From the NCBI RefSeq assembly GCF_036227225.1, contig NZ_CP109444.1, forward strand, positions 11,885,501-11,949,500: a stretch of 64,000 nt of DNA. Direction: 5' to 3'. The notes below the pieces were generated by a model that saw only the letters and a list, made by a program, of their open reading frames with translations, ran no database searches and had not been told where the DNA came from. This document shows, piece by piece, positions 62,291 to 64,000 of the stretch; positions within the stretch are counted from its first letter, which is position 1, and each line of letters starts with the position of its first letter. A program made the translations under genes and the position numbers. The stretch comes from Streptomyces sp. NBC_01478 (GTDB taxonomy: Bacteria; Actinomycetota; Actinomycetes; Streptomycetales; Streptomycetaceae).

Positions 62291-64000
62291 ATGAGGCGGG
62301 GCGGCGTGGCGGATGCAGGTCAACAGGTGGCGGCACAGATCGAGTTCCTTCGGAGGCAGTTGGCGGATCGAGAGCCGGGATCGCTGCGGGACGCGTACCT
62401 GGCCGTGCCGGTCCCGGGGCGGCCCGTCCTCGAGGGGACGACGGCTCCCGCGCTCACCCCGCAGTGGCAGCAGCAGCCGAGCGGGCTGATCACCCCGGCC
62501 ACGGCGCCGACTCAGCCGATAGACCTCCTGGGGGTCTATCTCACCTTCAGCGAGATCTTCGGCTTCCCCGCCGATTCCGGCTATACCGTGCGGCAGCTTC
62601 GTGTGCTTCCCCTCGGTGTGGTGCTGCAGTTCTGCGCCGAGCTCCTCAACGCTCTCAGCCAGCCCGGGGCCTCGCGTGCCGACCTCGACCGGCACTTCGC
62701 GACACAGTGGCTGCGTGATCCGTTCCGCACGCGCGTGCTCAACCTGCTGCGTGATCCGCGCCGGGCTCTCCTGGTGCCCCAGGCCCTGATGCTCCTGGCC
62801 CGCGCGGCTGTCGAGCACAGCCCCGACACGCTGCCCGAGGACACCGAGCAGGGCAACCTGGTCGGGGCGCTGTTGACGTTTTCCGACCTGACCGGGGCCT
62901 CCGGTCGGCAGGGCCCGACGGTGATCACCGACCAGCCGGGCGAGCTGGGCCGGGAGATCATCGCGAACCAGTACTTCAACAACAGCACCTCCGTCGCGCA
63001 CACCCTCACCCGCTACGTGCGGCGGTGGCGCCATGGACTCCCGCAGGTGGACAACATCGGCGGCCTGGTCGACCTCGCCGCTGTCTACGAGGAATGCACC
63101 GGTGTCACCCTGGACGACCTCACGATCGTCGCGGGCGCCCTGTGGATCGCCGCCTGCCACGGGGAGGTGCTCACACCGGCCGCCGAACTGGAGACCCTCC
63201 TGCCGGCCGGGCGGGCGGCAGGCGCCCTGTCCCTCATCAGCGCCCATCCGGACACGCTGCGCGAGGCCGTGCAGGCGGAGCGGGCGCAGCGCCGCACCGA
63301 ATGGACTTTCGACGCCTTCCAGCAGTACCCCGTGGTCCGCCTCGGCGATCTCCTCCTGGTGGTGGACCAGCGCTACCTCATCGACCGCGCCTTCGGATGG
63401 CTGCCGATCAACGACATCCGCTTCCCGCCCCGTACCCGCTCCCGGCCTGCCGGCCACAAGAAACGCGCCGAGCAGGCGGTCCACACCCTGCGCCGGCTCA
63501 GCGAACTGTACGTATCGGAGATCCTGCACAGCATCACCGGGCAGGGAGGTGCACGTCGCGTCTACGACGACGCCGAACTCAAGACGGCATTCCAGGAAAA
63601 GAAGCAGAAGATCGCAGACGCGGCCATCGACTACGGCGACACCTGGATCGTCGTCGAGGTCACCACCAGCCAGCTCCAGCGAGACGCCGCCACAGCCGTC
63701 CCCGGCGACGCGCAGGTCAACGACATCGACAAACTCCTCGATGAGGTCCACCAGATCGACGCCACGATCCAGGCCCTGCGCCGGGACGAATCCCGCCTCA
63801 CCGGCGTCGCCGGCCCTGTCCGGCGCAGATACCTGCCGCTTCTCCTGCTCACCGAAGGGTTCCCGGTCAACCCGGTCACCATGACCGTGATCAGGGAACG
63901 CGCCGACCGCGACGGCCTGCTCCAGGGCCAGGACGTCATGCCGCTCGAAGTCCTCGACGTCGAAGAACTCGAGCTGATCGAGGCTCTCCAGGAACAACAG
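62291..64000 (+). CDS. Large hypothetical protein, possible nuclease, cut by the window end
   Basis: An open frame of at least 570 codons continues past the right edge. I do not recognise the family. The C-terminal visible part contains AIDYGDTWIVVEVTTSQLQ, an Asp ... Glu-x-Thr pattern that could be a PD-(D/E)XK-like nuclease core; the N-terminal 300 residues are helical (LRVLPLGVVLQFCAELLNAL). The ATG at 62291 has only a weak site (AGCAGG), so the start is uncertain. It lies next to a CRISPR array and plasmid-type genes, so a defence role is possible but unproven. Confidence 0.75.
   Translation, partial: MRRGGVADAGQQVAAQIEFLRRQLADREPGSLRDAYLAVPVPGRPVLEGTTAPALTPQWQQQPSGLITPATAPTQPIDLLGVYLTFSEIFGFPADSGYTVRQLRVLPLGVVLQFCAELLNALSQPGASRADLDRHFATQWLRDPFRTRVLNLLRDPRRALLVPQALMLLARAAVEHSPDTLPEDTEQGNLVGALLTFSDLTGASGRQGPTVITDQPGELGREIIANQYFNNSTSVAHTLTRYVRRWRHGLPQVDNIGGLVDLAAVYEECTGVTLDDLTIVAGALWIAACHGEVLTPAAELETLLPAGRAAGALSLISAHPDTLREAVQAERAQRRTEWTFDAFQQYPVVRLGDLLLVVDQRYLIDRAFGWLPINDIRFPPRTRSRPAGHKKRAEQAVHTLRRLSELYVSEILHSITGQGGARRVYDDAELKTAFQEKKQKIADAAIDYGDTWIVVEVTTSQLQRDAATAVPGDAQVNDIDKLLDEVHQIDATIQALRRDESRLTGVAGPVRRRYLPLLLLTEGFPVNPVTMTVIRERADRDGLLQGQDVMPLEVLDVEELELIEALQEQQ

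Overview
The window is GC-rich actinobacterial DNA and looks like a Streptomyces chromosome. Third codon positions are almost all G or C, starts are preceded by GGAGG-like sites, GTG and TTG starts occur, and a six-gene mevalonate operon is laid out as in Streptomyces sp. CL190. Most of the window (about 0-56.7 kb) is specialised-metabolite DNA; the right end (about 59-64 kb) is plasmid- or phage-defence-like DNA with a CRISPR array.

Left part (0-10.6 kb, + strand): the end of a SARP activator with a TTA codon, a thioesterase-like protein lacking its nucleophilic Ser, an ActVII-type aromatase/cyclase, a very large condensation-domain-like protein full of low-complexity linkers, an extra S-adenosylmethionine synthetase and two small proteins. 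Next (11.1-19.2 kb, - strand) comes the mevalonate operon: mevalonate kinase, diphosphomevalonate decarboxylase, phosphomevalonate kinase, type 2 IPP isomerase, HMG-CoA reductase, HMG-CoA synthase and an NphT7-like acetoacetyl-CoA synthase. It would supply IPP and DMAPP.

From 21.1 to 29.5 kb (+ strand) lie a CreE-like FAD monooxygenase and a CreD-like lyase (aspartate to nitrosuccinate to nitrous acid), a further FAD oxygenase behind a striking 11-bp-phased repeat array, and a stand-alone paralogue of cytochrome b (QcrB). A 4-kb stretch with unrelated genes and insertion-sequence debris (29.7-33.5 kb) interrupts the cluster. The core biosynthetic operon follows (36.6-43.1 kb): 1,3,6,8-tetrahydroxynaphthalene synthase, a cupin quinone-forming oxygenase, a DegT-type aminotransferase, an AMP-forming ligase, a methyltransferase and a cyclolavandulyl-diphosphate-synthase-like cis-prenyltransferase. 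After a terminator come an antiporter, an ABBA aromatic prenyltransferase, exporters, a vanadium haloperoxidase, a solo TnpB element, an ECF41-type sigma factor with a degenerate twin, a flavin halogenase, an AhpD-like protein and an acetate-type symporter pair.

Taken together this reads as one pathway. Malonyl-CoA gives tetrahydroxynaphthalene, which is oxidised to flaviolin, aminated, possibly diazotised with enzymatically made nitrous acid, methylated, prenylated with a branched or cyclic C10/C15 unit, and halogenated or cyclised. The spare QcrB suggests that the product attacks the respiratory bc1 complex. Related logic is known for furaquinocin, napyradiomycin and merochlorin; this particular combination is not one I can name.
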